Source of the DNA: Streptomyces barkulensis
Lineage (GTDB): Bacteria > Actinomycetota > Actinomycetes > Streptomycetales > Streptomycetaceae
Direction of reading: 5' to 3'
Assembly: GCF_002843305.1 (NCBI RefSeq)
Contig: NZ_PGSG01000093.1
Location: 1 to 64,000 of the forward strand
Length of the DNA: 64,000 nt
The notes under the pieces were generated by a model. It saw nothing but the letters and a program-made list of their open reading frames with translations, had not been told where the DNA came from and did no database searches. Positions 31,151 to 42,529 of this stretch are shown here, piece by piece. Made by a program: the position numbers and the translations under genes. Positions within the stretch are counted from its first letter, which is position 1; the number at the start of each line of letters is the position of its first letter.

Positions 31151-31200
31151 CCGGTCAGGGCCAGTCAGGGCCGGTCAGGGCCGGTCAGGGCCGGTCAGGG
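31151..31200. repeat. 10-bp tandem repeat, five copies
   Basis: Five head-to-tail units of CCGGTCAGGG between the convergent ends of the DUF2470 gene and rarA; the second unit has a single change (CCAGTCAGGG). Fills most of the 90-base gap. Confidence 0.9.
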
Positions 31201-31230
31201 CCGACGTGGAAACCGCGGACCGGCGGGGCC

Positions 31231-32613
31231 TCAGGGCCTGTCCGGCGGCGCCCCCTCCTCCCGCGGCTCCTCCCGCAGCCGGGCCCGCACCCGCTCCGCC
31301 ACCTCGGCGTACCGGGCCTCCGCCCCGTACCGCGTCGGCTCGTAGTAGCGCCTGCCGTGGACGCCGTCCGGGGCGTACTGCTGCGCGGCGATGCCGCCGG
31401 GCATGTCGTGCGGGTACCGGTACCCCTCGCCGTGGCCCATCTTCCTCGCGCCCTGGTAGTGGCCGTCGCGCAGATGCCGCGGCACGGGACCGGCCAGGCC
31501 CGCCCGTACGTCCGCCAGGGCCGCGTCGATCGCCAGATAGGCGGCGTTGGACTTCGGTGCGAGGGCCAGGGCCACGGTCGCCTGGGCCAGGGTGATCCGC
31601 GCCTCGGGGAAGCCGATCATCGCCACCGCCTGGGCCGCGGCCACGGCGGTCTGCAGTGCGGTGGGGTCGGCCAGGCCGATGTCCTCGCTGGCGGAGATCA
31701 TCAGCCGCCGGGCGATGAACCGCGGGTCCTCCCCCGCCTCGATCATCCGGGCCAGGTAGTGCAGGGCCGCGTCCACGTCCGAGCCGCGGATGGACTTGAT
31801 CAGGGCGCTGGCCACGTCGTAGTGCTGGTCGCCGTCGCGGTCGTACTTCACCGCGGCCCGGTCGACGGCCTCCTCCAGCGTCGCCAGGGTGATCTCCCGC
31901 TCGCCCTTGTCCAGGGCCGCGCCCGCGCCCGCCTCCAGCGCGGTGAGCGCACGGCGCGCGTCGCCGCCGGCTATCCGCAGCAGATGCGCCTCGGCGTCCC
32001 CCGGCAGCTCCACCGACCCGCCCAGCCCGCGCTCGTCGGCGACCGCGCGGCGCAGCAGCCCGCGCAGGTCGTCGTCGGTCAGCGGCTCCAGGGTGAGCAG
32101 CAGCGAGCGGGACAGCAGCGGGGAGATCACCGAGAAGTACGGGTTCTCCGTCGTCGCGGCGATGAGGGTGACCCAGCGGTTCTCCACCGCCGGCAGCAGC
32201 GAGTCCTGCTGCGCCTTGCTGAAGCGGTGGATCTCGTCCAGGAACAGCACGGTGTCCTTGCCGTAGGCGCCCGACGAACGCCGCGCGCCGTCGATGACGG
32301 CCCGGACCTCCTTGACCCCGGCGGTGATGGCCGACAGTTCCGTGAACCGCTTGTCGGTGGCCTTGCTGACGACGTGGGCCAGAGTCGTCTTGCCGGTGCC
32401 CGGCGGCCCCCACAGGATCACCGACGACGGCCCCGCGGGCCCCTTCCCGCCCTCGCCGACCAGGCGGCGCAGCGGGGAGCCGGGGCGCAGCAGGTGCTGC
32501 TGGCCGACGACCTCGTCGAGGGTGCGCGGGCGCATCCGGACCGCCAGGGGGGAGGCTGACGGGTCCTTCTCCTGGCGCTCCTCGGCTGCGGCGGTGAACA
32601 GATCCGGTTCCAC
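31231..32613 (-). CDS. rarA: replication-associated recombination protein A (RarA/MgsA, AAA+ ATPase)
   Basis: AAA+ ATPase related to clamp loaders and to yeast Mgs1, acting at stalled forks. Walker A GPPGTGKTT, Walker B VLFLDEIHRF, sensor ATTENP, and the tetramerisation domain with NAAYLAIDAALADVRAG and KMGHGEGYRYPHD. GTG 32613 starts VEPDLFTAAAEE; 460 residues. An upstream in-frame extension is rich in Arg/Pro and looks non-coding. It follows the VKOR gene after a strong hairpin. Confidence 0.93.
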   Translation of the reverse strand: MEPDLFTAAAEERQEKDPSASPLAVRMRPRTLDEVVGQQHLLRPGSPLRRLVGEGGKGPAGPSSVILWGPPGTGKTTLAHVVSKATDKRFTELSAITAGVKEVRAVIDGARRSSGAYGKDTVLFLDEIHRFSKAQQDSLLPAVENRWVTLIAATTENPYFSVISPLLSRSLLLTLEPLTDDDLRGLLRRAVADERGLGGSVELPGDAEAHLLRIAGGDARRALTALEAGAGAALDKGEREITLATLEEAVDRAAVKYDRDGDQHYDVASALIKSIRGSDVDAALHYLARMIEAGEDPRFIARRLMISASEDIGLADPTALQTAVAAAQAVAMIGFPEARITLAQATVALALAPKSNAAYLAIDAALADVRAGLAGPVPRHLRDGHYQGARKMGHGEGYRYPHDMPGGIAAQQYAPDGVHGRRYYEPTRYGAEARYAEVAERVRARLREEPREEGAPPDRP

Positions 32614-32676
32614 GGAACGCAACCCTAAGTCACGCCGCCGACAGCCGTGCCGACGACCGTCCCGCCCCCGGGGCGG

Positions 32677-32732
32677 GACGGCCGGAGGGCCGCCGCACAC
32701 CGGTGCCGGTGTGCGGCGGCCCTCCGGCCGTC
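32677..32732 (-). terminator. 27-bp hairpin after the VKOR gene
   Basis: Perfect 27-base arms (32677-32703 and 32706-32732) with a two-base centre, seven bases past the VKOR stop. It separates the VKOR and rarA transcripts. Confidence 0.85.
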
Positions 32733-32739
32733 TCACGGT

Positions 32740-33402
32740 TCAGCTCGTCCAGAAGTTCCACCAGCGGGTCAGGATCAGCATGCCGATGATGCCGATGTGG
32801 ACCGCCGGGATCACCCAGTGGAACTCCCGCACGCCCTCGCGCAGCCAGGCCGGGGCGGGCAGGAAGCCGTTGTGGATGTTGCGGAAGGTCGTGTACCAGA
32901 ACATCAGCAGGGTGGCGACCCAGGCCAGGTTGCACCACAGGCACAGCGCGTTGATGTTGTACAGCGACTGGTACATCAGCCAGGTGCAGAAGCCGACGCC
33001 GAAGAGCATGCCGGCGTTCATGGTCAGCCAGTACCAGCGGGGGAAGCGCGCCCCGGCCAGCAGGCCCATGCCGACGGCGACGATCATGCCGTAGGTGACC
33101 AGGCCGAGCACCGGGTTGGGGAAGCCGAACACCTCGGCCTGCGCGCTGTCCATCACATCGGCGCAGGAGACCACCGGATTCAGGTTGCACGCCGTGTCGA
33201 ACGCCTCTCCGGCGATCTCGGCCTCCAGCATCCGGTACTTGTCGACCGTGATCACCCACGCGGCGAGCACCCCGGCCAGGCCGGTGATCACCAGCAGCAG
33301 GGCGTAGGCGCGGCCCGCGCCCACGGGGCCCCGCGCGGGCGGCCCGTCGCCGTCGCCGCCGGTGCGGGTCGCTTCGTCTCGTGGCGCCGTGGTCGTCGTC
33401 AT
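32740..33402 (-). CDS. vitamin K epoxide reductase (VKOR) family membrane protein
   Basis: Membrane thiol oxidoreductase that reoxidises a DsbA-like partner using quinone, supporting disulfide formation outside the membrane. Active-site CLWC at residues 154-157 and the loop pair Cys72 and Cys80 (ACNLNPVVSC) are all present. About five hydrophobic helices; no fused thioredoxin domain. Start ATG 33402; 220 residues. No DsbA-like gene is adjacent. It lies 58 bases downstream of hisS, with a palindrome between them. Confidence 0.92.
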   Translation of the reverse strand: MTTTTAPRDEATRTGGDGDGPPARGPVGAGRAYALLLVITGLAGVLAAWVITVDKYRMLEAEIAGEAFDTACNLNPVVSCADVMDSAQAEVFGFPNPVLGLVTYGMIVAVGMGLLAGARFPRWYWLTMNAGMLFGVGFCTWLMYQSLYNINALCLWCNLAWVATLLMFWYTTFRNIHNGFLPAPAWLREGVREFHWVIPAVHIGIIGMLILTRWWNFWTS

Positions 33403-33439
33403 GGTCGAGTCATCCCGTCGTCTCAGGTGGGGTTCTTCA

Positions 33440-33449
33440 TTGTGCACAA
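33440..33449. promoter_or_regulatory. palindrome upstream of the VKOR gene
   Basis: TTGTGCACAA is a perfect 10-base palindrome, and the half-site is repeated next to it (GCACAAC at 33451-33457). It lies between the hisS stop and the VKOR start and could be an operator. No regulator is identified. Confidence 0.35.
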
Positions 33450-33460
33450 CGCACAACGAG

Positions 33461-34720
33461 TCAGGCGAGCTTCCGTCGCAGTTCCGCCACCACACCGTCC
33501 AGCGGCACCGGGACCTGCTCGCCGCTGTCGAGGTCCTTCACCTGGACGACCCCCTCGGCCAGGTCCCGCTCCCCGGCCACGACGGCGTACGCCGCCCCCG
33601 AGCGGTTGGCCGACTTCATGCCGTTCTTCAGACCGCGGCCGCCGTACGCGAAGTCCGCGGCGATCCCCTGCCTGCGCAGTTCGGTGACCACGCCGAACAG
33701 CGCGCGCCGCGCCTCCTCCCCCAGCGGTACGGCGAAGACCTGGGTGCGCGAGGGAGCCGGGAGCTCCACCCCTTCGGCCCGCAGCGCCAGGACCGTGCGG
33801 TCCACGCCCAGCGCCCAGCCCACCGAGGGCAGCGGCGGGCCGCCGAGCATCTCCGACAGGCCGTCGTAACGGCCGCCGCCGCCGACGGCGGACTGCGAGC
33901 CGAGCCCGTCGTGGACGAACTCGAAGGTGGTGCGGGTGTAGTAGTCCAGGCCGCGCACCAGCTTCTGGTCGTCCTCGAACTCCACCCCGGCCGCCATCAG
34001 CAGCCCGCGCACCTGCTCGTGGTACTCCTTGCACGCCTCGCACAGGTGGTCGGGCATCATCGGCGCGCCGGTGAGCTGCTTCTGCACGGCCTCGCGCTTG
34101 TCGTCCAGCACGCGCAGCGGGTTGATCTCGACGCGGGCTCGGGTGTCCTCGTCCAGGTCGAGTCCGCGCAGGAAGTCCTGGAGTGCCGCGCGGTAGACCG
34201 GGCGGCACTCGCGGTCGCCCAGGGAGTTCAGCAGCAGCCGGAAGTTCCTCAGCCCCAGCGAGCGGTAGGCGTCCACGGCCAGGATGATCAGCTCGGCGTC
34301 CAGGGCCGGGTCCTCGGCGCCCAGGGCCTCGGCACCGACCTGGGAGAAGTGCCGGTAGCGGCCGGCCTGGGGGCGCTCGTAACGGTACTGCGAGCCGGAG
34401 TACCAGACCTTCACCGGCAGCGCGCCGCGGTGCAGGTTGTGCTCCAGCACCGCGCGGACGACCGGCGCGGTGCCCTCGGGGCGCAGCGCCAGGCGGCTGC
34501 CGCCCTTGGTGGTGAGGGTGTACATCTCCTTGGTCACGATGTCGGTGGACTCGCCGACACCGCGGGCGAACAGCTCGACGTTCTCGAAGCCGGGCGTCTC
34601 GATGTAGCCGTAGCCGGCGCGCCGCAGCGGCGCGGAGATCGCCTCGCGCACCGCCAGGTAGTCGGCCGACTCCGGGGGGATCAGGTCGTAGGTGCCCCTG
34701 GGGGCGGAGAAGGTGCTCAC
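33461..34720 (-). CDS. hisS: histidyl-tRNA synthetase
   Basis: Class II synthetase charging tRNA-His. Opens MSTFSAPRGTYDLIPPES. Motif 2 reads YRYERPQAGRYRHFSQ, the histidine-specific LVRGLDYYTRTTFEF and GGGGRYDGL follow, and motif 3 is GWALGVDRTVLAL. 419 residues from GTG 34720, 13 bases after the upstream hydrolase stop, so the two are probably one transcript. Confidence 0.97.
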   Translation of the reverse strand: MSTFSAPRGTYDLIPPESADYLAVREAISAPLRRAGYGYIETPGFENVELFARGVGESTDIVTKEMYTLTTKGGSRLALRPEGTAPVVRAVLEHNLHRGALPVKVWYSGSQYRYERPQAGRYRHFSQVGAEALGAEDPALDAELIILAVDAYRSLGLRNFRLLLNSLGDRECRPVYRAALQDFLRGLDLDEDTRARVEINPLRVLDDKREAVQKQLTGAPMMPDHLCEACKEYHEQVRGLLMAAGVEFEDDQKLVRGLDYYTRTTFEFVHDGLGSQSAVGGGGRYDGLSEMLGGPPLPSVGWALGVDRTVLALRAEGVELPAPSRTQVFAVPLGEEARRALFGVVTELRRQGIAADFAYGGRGLKNGMKSANRSGAAYAVVAGERDLAEGVVQVKDLDSGEQVPVPLDGVVAELRRKLA

Positions 34721-34733
34721 GTCTTCTTCGTCG

Positions 34734-35456
34734 TCACATTCCTCGTCGCGGGGCGGCGGTGCCGCCTCCCGTTCCGAACGGGCCGCCGGCGGCCACCTCC
34801 CGCAGGAACGGGTTGGTGGCGCGTTCGCGGCCGATGGTGGTCTGGGGGCCGTGGCCGGACAGCACCACGGTCGAGTCGTCCAGGGGCAGGCACACACGTG
34901 CCAGCGACCGCAGGATCTCGGCGTGGTCACCGCCGGGCAGGTCGGTGCGTCCGATGGAGCCGGCGAACAGCAGGTCGCCCGAGAACAGCACCGGCGGGAC
35001 GTCGGCCTGCTCGGGCATCCGGAAGGTCACCGACCCCCTGGTATGGCCCGGCGCGTGCGAGACGGTCAGCTCCAGCCCGGCCAGGGACAGCACGGCGCCG
35101 TCGGCCAGCTCCTCCACGTCGTCCGGCTCCCCCACGGAGAGCTCGCCCATCAGCGGCTGCCCGATGGAGCGGCCCAGCCACTTCTCGGGGTCGCTCATCA
35201 TCTCCCGGTCCTCCGGGTGGATCCAGGCGGGCACGTCGTGCGCGCCGCACACCGGGACCACGGAGGCCACGTGGTCGATATGGCCGTGGGTGAGGACGAC
35301 GGCGACCGGCTTGAGGCGGTGTTTGGCCATGGCCTCCTCGACGCCTTCGGCGGCCTGGTGGCCCGGGTCGATGATCACGCACTCCTCGCCCGCGGCGGGG
35401 GCGACCAGATAGCAGTTGGTCCCCCAGGCCCCGGCGGGGAACCCGGCAATGAGCAC
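34734..35456 (-). CDS. metallo-beta-lactamase fold hydrolase (glyoxalase II-like)
   Basis: 240 residues from GTG 35456 (LIAGFPAGAWGTNCYLV). Metal-binding motif THGHIDHVA, downstream APGHTRGSV, SGDLLF and LSGHGPQTT give the expected His/Asp set of a two-metal MBL hydrolase. Such proteins hydrolyse thioesters such as S-lactoyl-thiols. The hydrolase-hisS pairing, near relA, is also seen in M. tuberculosis. Substrate not known. Confidence 0.9.
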   Translation of the reverse strand: MLIAGFPAGAWGTNCYLVAPAAGEECVIIDPGHQAAEGVEEAMAKHRLKPVAVVLTHGHIDHVASVVPVCGAHDVPAWIHPEDREMMSDPEKWLGRSIGQPLMGELSVGEPDDVEELADGAVLSLAGLELTVSHAPGHTRGSVTFRMPEQADVPPVLFSGDLLFAGSIGRTDLPGGDHAEILRSLARVCLPLDDSTVVLSGHGPQTTIGRERATNPFLREVAAGGPFGTGGGTAAPRRGM

Positions 35457-35588
35457 GATCGTCCTTCGGTCGTCCGGCAGGGGATGCCGCGGCCGTCTCA
35501 CCGGCCGCCGGCAGCGGTTACAGAGCCTACCGGCGACGGGACGGAGCCTGCGAACCCGTATCCCGTATACCGTACGGCCCAAGCTGTG

Positions 35589-35608
35589 GCACACGTGTGC
35601 GTACGCAC
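35589..35608. promoter_or_regulatory. overlapping palindromes in the hydrolase/cyclophilin intergenic region
   Basis: GCACACGTGTGC (35589-35600) and GTGCGTACGCAC (35597-35608), each a perfect 12-base palindrome, overlap by four bases about 42 bases before the cyclophilin start. They may be operators for one or both divergent genes. A GTATAC at 35565-35570 could serve as -10 in either direction. Confidence 0.35.
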
Positions 35609-35649
35609 GCCTCGTACAGACGCCCCGAAGGATTCGAAGGAGACGATCC

Positions 35650-36513
35650 GTGGTCAGCAGTGAGCAGCGGCGCAAGCAGCTCGCCCGCGAGAAGTACCTG
35701 CGTCAGCAGCAGAGGCGGGCCGAGGCACGGCGCAAGGGGCGGATCCGCAACGCCTCCATCGCGGGCGGCCTGGCCCTGGTCCTGGCCGCCGGCGGCGCCT
35801 ACGCGGCCGCGGGCGGCCTGGCGGCGGACGACGAGAAGACCGACAAGGCCGCCTCCGAACCCTCCGCCCCGCCCACCAGCAAGGCCCCGGACCCGTGCGA
35901 GAAGCCGGCGAAGGGCGAGCCGAGCGAGAAGCACTGGAAGAAGGAGCCGAAGATGTCGATCGACACCTCGGCCACCTACACGATGAAGCTGGAGACCACC
36001 TGCGGCGACATCGAGATCGAGATGGACGCCGCCAAGACGCCCCGCACCGTGAACTCCTTCGAGTTCCTGGCCGGTGAGGGCTATCTCGACCACTCCCCGT
36101 GCCACCGCCTGGTCAACCAGGGCATCTACGTGCTGCAGTGCGGCGACCCGACCGGCACCGGCACCGGCATGTCGAAGGACGGCAAGGTCCAGCAGCCCGG
36201 TTACACCATCCCGGACGAGAACCTCGACGACCCGAAGGTGAAGAAGGGCACCTACCCGGCGGGCACGGTCGCCATGGCCAACCGGTACAACGCCCAGACC
36301 GGGGAGAACCGGGACAGCGGCGGCAGCCAGTTCTTCCTGGTCTACCAGGACAGCCAGCTCCCCCCGGACTACACCCCCTTCGGCACCGTCACCGAGGGCA
36401 TGGACGTGCTGAAGAAGATCGCCGACGCCGGTATGACCCCGGACCCGCAGACGGGCAACACCAAGCCGAACGCGACCGTGGTGATCGACAAGGCGACGGT
36501 GCGCAAGAGCTGA
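35650..36513 (+). CDS. membrane-tethered cyclophilin-type peptidyl-prolyl isomerase
   Basis: 287 residues from GTG 35650, eight bases after GAAGGAGA. A basic, Arg/Gln-rich N-terminus precedes one hydrophobic helix (about residues 38-58, ASIAGGLALVLAAGGAYAAA), then a Pro/Ser/Lys linker and the cyclophilin domain (about 105-287) with FFLVYQDSQLPPDYTPFG. The active-site FHR region reads CHRLVNQGIYVLQCGDPTGTGTG, so the usual phenylalanine before HR is Cys. Probably anchored facing outward. M. tuberculosis has ppiB at the same place. Confidence 0.9.
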   Translation: MVSSEQRRKQLAREKYLRQQQRRAEARRKGRIRNASIAGGLALVLAAGGAYAAAGGLAADDEKTDKAASEPSAPPTSKAPDPCEKPAKGEPSEKHWKKEPKMSIDTSATYTMKLETTCGDIEIEMDAAKTPRTVNSFEFLAGEGYLDHSPCHRLVNQGIYVLQCGDPTGTGTGMSKDGKVQQPGYTIPDENLDDPKVKKGTYPAGTVAMANRYNAQTGENRDSGGSQFFLVYQDSQLPPDYTPFGTVTEGMDVLKKIADAGMTPDPQTGNTKPNATVVIDKATVRKS

Positions 36514-36763
36514 CCCCCGGCGGCCGGTGCCGCGTCCGCGCCCGGCGGCCGCTCCGGGCGGCCCCGAGCCCGGATTTCGGTCGCCCGGGATGCGGACAGG
36601 GCGGGCACCGGTCGCCTATGTTGGGCGTTGTACGGGGTGCCTGCGCCGACGGTCGGGCAAACCCCTCGGCCGGGCCGGTCACATCCGGCCGCCGGCCGTA
36701 TGACAACTGTGGACGATGCCGGGGAGCGCACGCCTCCCGTCGGCATCATGTGGAGGAGGCGCT

Positions 36764-37993
36764 GTGAGCAGCGACCCGTGGGGCCGCGTCGATGAGACGG
36801 GGACCGTTTACGTGCGTACCGCCGACGGCGAGAAGGCCGTCGGCTCGTGGCAGGCCGGAGCCCCCGAGGAGGCCCTGGCCTACTTCGAGCGCAAGTACGA
36901 CGGCCTGGTCGTGGAGATCGACCTCCTTGAGCGCCGGGTGAAGACCACCGACCTGTCGGCCAAGGACGCCCTGGCCGCCGTCGGGCACCTGCGGCAGCAG
37001 GTCGATCAGGCACACGCGGTGGGCGACCTGGAGGCCCTGGGCAGGCGGCTGGACCAGCTCACCGAGCTGATCGAGACCCGCCGGGAGGAGCGCAGGGCGG
37101 CCCGGGCCCGGCAGGCCGAGGAGGCGCGCAAGGCCAAGGAGGCGCTGGTCGCCGAGGCCGAGGAACTCGCCGCCAGCGACCAGTGGCGGGCCGCCGGGGA
37201 GCGGCTGCGCGCCCTGGTCGACACCTGGAAGGGCCTGCCCCGGCTGGACCGCAAGTCCGACGACGAGCTGTGGCACCGCTTCTCGCACGCCCGCTCGGCC
37301 TTCTCCAAGCGGCGCAAGGCCCACTTCGCGTCGCTGGACGCGCAGCGCGAGGAGGCCCGGCGGCGCAAGGAGAAGCTGGTCGCCGAGGCCGAGGCCCTGT
37401 CCGGCTCGACCGACTGGGGCCCGACGGCCGCCCGCTACCGCGAGCTGATGCAGGACTGGAAGGCCGCGGGCCGGGCCCAGCGCGAGCACGAGGACAAGCT
37501 GTGGCAGCGCTTCCGCGGCGCCCAGGACGTCTTCTTCGCCGCCCGCGGCGAGGTCTTCGCCGAGCGGGACGCCGAGCAGCGGGAGAATCTGGCCCGCAAG
37601 GAGGAGCTGGCCGCCGAGGCTGAGAAGCTGCTCCCGGTCACCGACCTGAAGGCGGCCCGCGTGGCCTTCCGCGCCATCAACGAGCGCTGGGACGCCATCG
37701 GCCACGTTCCCCGGGACTCCCGGGCCGGGATCGAGGGCCGGATGCACGCGGTGGAGCGGGCGATCCAGGAGGCCGAGGAGGCCGAGTGGCGCCGCACCAA
37801 CCCCGAGGCCCGGGCGCGGGCGGAAGGGCTGACCGGCCAGCTCCAGGACGCCGTGGACAAGCTCCGCGCGCAGATCGACAAGGCCCACGCAGCCGGCAAC
37901 ACCGCCAAGGCCCAGAAGCTGGAGCGGGAGCTCGAGGGCCGTCAGGCCCTGCTGGACCAGGCCCTCAAGGGGCTGCGGGAGTTCAGCGGCTGA
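36764..37993 (+). CDS. DUF349 coiled-coil protein
   Basis: 409 residues from GTG 36764 behind GGAGGAGG. After a short N-terminal domain (PWGRVDETGTVYVRTADGEKAVGSWQAG), the protein is almost wholly helical and charged. It carries repeated DUF349-type units in which a Trp-x8-Arg-x-Leu-x6-Trp pattern recurs (QWRAAGERLRALVDTWK, DWGPTAARYRELMQDWK, DLKAARVAFRAINERWD). No catalytic motif. It reads toward relA, from which it is separated by a long terminator. The 250 bases before it show no clear feature. Confidence 0.88.
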   Translation: MSSDPWGRVDETGTVYVRTADGEKAVGSWQAGAPEEALAYFERKYDGLVVEIDLLERRVKTTDLSAKDALAAVGHLRQQVDQAHAVGDLEALGRRLDQLTELIETRREERRAARARQAEEARKAKEALVAEAEELAASDQWRAAGERLRALVDTWKGLPRLDRKSDDELWHRFSHARSAFSKRRKAHFASLDAQREEARRRKEKLVAEAEALSGSTDWGPTAARYRELMQDWKAAGRAQREHEDKLWQRFRGAQDVFFAARGEVFAERDAEQRENLARKEELAAEAEKLLPVTDLKAARVAFRAINERWDAIGHVPRDSRAGIEGRMHAVERAIQEAEEAEWRRTNPEARARAEGLTGQLQDAVDKLRAQIDKAHAAGNTAKAQKLERELEGRQALLDQALKGLREFSG

Positions 37994-37998
37994 GGAAG

Positions 37999-38070
37999 CG
38001 GCCCGCGCACGGGGACGGCCCCGGCACCTTCACTTCCGAAGGTGCCGGGGCCGTCCCCGTGCGCGGGCCG
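37999..38070. terminator. 33-bp bidirectional terminator between the DUF349 gene and relA
   Basis: Perfect 33-base arms (37999-38031 and 38038-38070) with loop ACTTCC. It begins five bases after the DUF349 stop and ends two bases before the relA stop, so it serves both convergent genes. Confidence 0.92.
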
Positions 38071-38072
38071 GG

Positions 38073-40658
<2,586 letters not shown>

Positions 40659-40769
40659 GGTATCCACCCCCGCCCCGGAACGAACCGGGCGCCGGTGCGG
40701 GGCGGCGCCGGGTGTCGGGGCGGGCGCCGGATGTCTTCGAGGGTGTCACAGGCCGCGGGCCCGACGCGA

Positions 40770-40809
40770 CGGAGGGGACGGCCCGGAGTGCTCCGGGCCG
40801 TCCCCTCCG
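40770..40809 (-). terminator. hairpin between apt and relA
   Basis: Nineteen-base perfect arms (40770-40788 and 40791-40809) around TG, 32 bases past the apt stop. It would reduce read-through from apt into relA. Confidence 0.8.
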
Positions 40810-40841
40810 CGAAATCGGTGCCTCGGTGGCACCGGCTGCTC

Positions 40842-41402
40842 TCAGACGGTGATCACCACGTCCAGCGGAGCGCCCTCCAGCGCGGCCTCCAGCCTGGTCC
40901 GGCCGGGCAGGAAGCCCAGCTCCATCAGGACCGCGACCCCGGCGACCTGCGCCCCGGAGCGGCGGATCAGGCGCAGCGACGCCTCGGCGGTGCCGCCGGT
41001 GGCCAGCACGTCGTCGATCACCAGCACCCGGTCCTCGGGGCTGAGGTCCTCGGCGTGGATCTCGATCTCGGCGCTGCCGTACTCCAGCTCGTACGCCTGC
41101 GCCAGGGTGGCGCCGGGCAGCTTGCCCGCCTTGCGCACGGGGATGAAGCCGACGCCCGCCCGTACCGCCGCCGGGGCGGCCAGGATGAAGCCGCGTGCCT
41201 CCAGGCCCACCACCTTGGTGGCGCCGCGCTCGCGGGCGAGGCCGGCCAGCGCGTCGGTGAGGGCGGTGAAGGCCTCGGGGTCGGCCAGGAGCGGGGTGAT
41301 GTCCTTGAACAGCACTCCCGGCTTGGGGTAGTCGGGCACGTCGCGGATCCTGCTGAGCAGCAGGCCGCGCAGCGACTCGAAGTCGGCGGTGACGGAGATC
41401 AT
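40842..41402 (-). CDS. apt: adenine phosphoribosyltransferase
   Basis: Salvages adenine to AMP with PRPP. VLVIDDVLATGGTAEA is the PRPP loop, GLEARGFILAAP the adenine-side motif, and PGVLFKDITPLL near the N-terminus is typical. ATG 41402 start, 186 residues, four bases after the secF stop. The apt-relA order is conserved in actinobacteria and links purine salvage to the GTP/ppGpp pool. Confidence 0.96.
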   Translation of the reverse strand: MISVTADFESLRGLLLSRIRDVPDYPKPGVLFKDITPLLADPEAFTALTDALAGLARERGATKVVGLEARGFILAAPAAVRAGVGFIPVRKAGKLPGATLAQAYELEYGSAEIEIHAEDLSPEDRVLVIDDVLATGGTAEASLRLIRRSGAQVAGVAVLMELGFLPGRTRLEAALEGAPLDVVITV

Positions 41403-41406
41403 CGGA

Positions 41407-42528
41407 TCAACGCCGCCTTCCGGAGGGGCGCCCGCGGCTGCCGGACTCCGGCGAGCGGGGCCCGCCGACGGATCCGGCCGCCGCGGCGGTGGGCTCCGCG
41501 GACGGACGCGCACCGGCGCCCGCGCTCCCGCCCGCCTCCCCGGCGTCCTCCGCCCCGTCGCCGCCCTTGGCCCGCTTGGCCAGCGTCCGCCGGTCGTGGG
41601 CCTTGATCTCCGGCGAGCGGAGCTTGAGGTCCACCACGATCGGGGTGGCGATGAAGATGGAGGAGAACGTACCGGCGGTGAGGCCGATGAACAGCGACAG
41701 CGAGATGTCCTTGAGCATGCCGCCGCCGAGCAGGCCGGTGCCGATGAACAGCAGTCCGGCCACCGGCAGCAGGGCGACCACCGAGGTGTTGACGGAGCGG
41801 ACCACGGTGGCGTTGATGCCGAGGTTGGCCAGCTCGCCGTAGGTGTGGCGGTTCTGCTTGAGCAGGCCCCGGGTCTTCTCCTTGACCTTGTCGAAGACCA
41901 CCACCGTGTCGTACAGCGAGTAGCTGAGGATCGTCAGGATGCCGACCACCGTGCCCGGGGTCACCTCGAAGCCGACGATGGCGTAGACGCCGATGGTGAC
42001 CACCAGGTCGTGCATCAGGGCGCCCATGGCGCCCACCGCCATCCGCCACTCGAAGGCGATGGCCAGGTAGACGCTGACCAGGATCAGGAAGACGACCAGA
42101 CCCTGGATCGCCTTGCTGCTCATCTGGTCGCCCCAGCTGGGACCCACCAGCTCGGTGTCCAGCTGCTGGGTCTTGAGGCCGAGCTCCTCGGCGAGGGCCG
42201 CGCGGGTCTTCTCCGACTGCTCGTTGTCCAGCCCGGTGACCTGGATGCGCAGCGCGCCGCTGCCCAGCTCCTGGATGCGGGGCTCGGTCCCGGAGACCTC
42301 CTGGGCGGTCTCGCGTGCGTCCTCGACCGACATCTGGGTGGGCGGGGTGGTGAAGACGGCGCCGCCCTGGAACTCGATGCCCATGTACAGGCCGCGGGCC
42401 CCCAGGCCCACCAGGGAGATCAGCATCAGCAGCAGCGTGACGCCGTACCAGAGCTTCCGCTTTCCGACGAAGTCGTAGCTGGCCTCGCCGCGGTACAGCT
42501 TGCCGCCGAGGTTGCCGAATCGCGACAT
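41407..42528 (-). CDS. secF: protein-export membrane protein SecF
   Basis: With SecD, uses proton motive force to help SecYEG translocation finish. 373 residues: first helix near residue 28-48, periplasmic domain (GIEFQGGAVFTT), then five helices including YSLYDTVVVFDKV and a C-terminal set. The tail beyond residue ~305 is a charged Ala/Gly/Pro extension. One base separates it from secD. Confidence 0.95.
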   Translation of the reverse strand: MSRFGNLGGKLYRGEASYDFVGKRKLWYGVTLLLMLISLVGLGARGLYMGIEFQGGAVFTTPPTQMSVEDARETAQEVSGTEPRIQELGSGALRIQVTGLDNEQSEKTRAALAEELGLKTQQLDTELVGPSWGDQMSSKAIQGLVVFLILVSVYLAIAFEWRMAVGAMGALMHDLVVTIGVYAIVGFEVTPGTVVGILTILSYSLYDTVVVFDKVKEKTRGLLKQNRHTYGELANLGINATVVRSVNTSVVALLPVAGLLFIGTGLLGGGMLKDISLSLFIGLTAGTFSSIFIATPIVVDLKLRSPEIKAHDRRTLAKRAKGGDGAEDAGEAGGSAGAGARPSAEPTAAAAGSVGGPRSPESGSRGRPSGRRR

Positions 42529-42529
42529 C

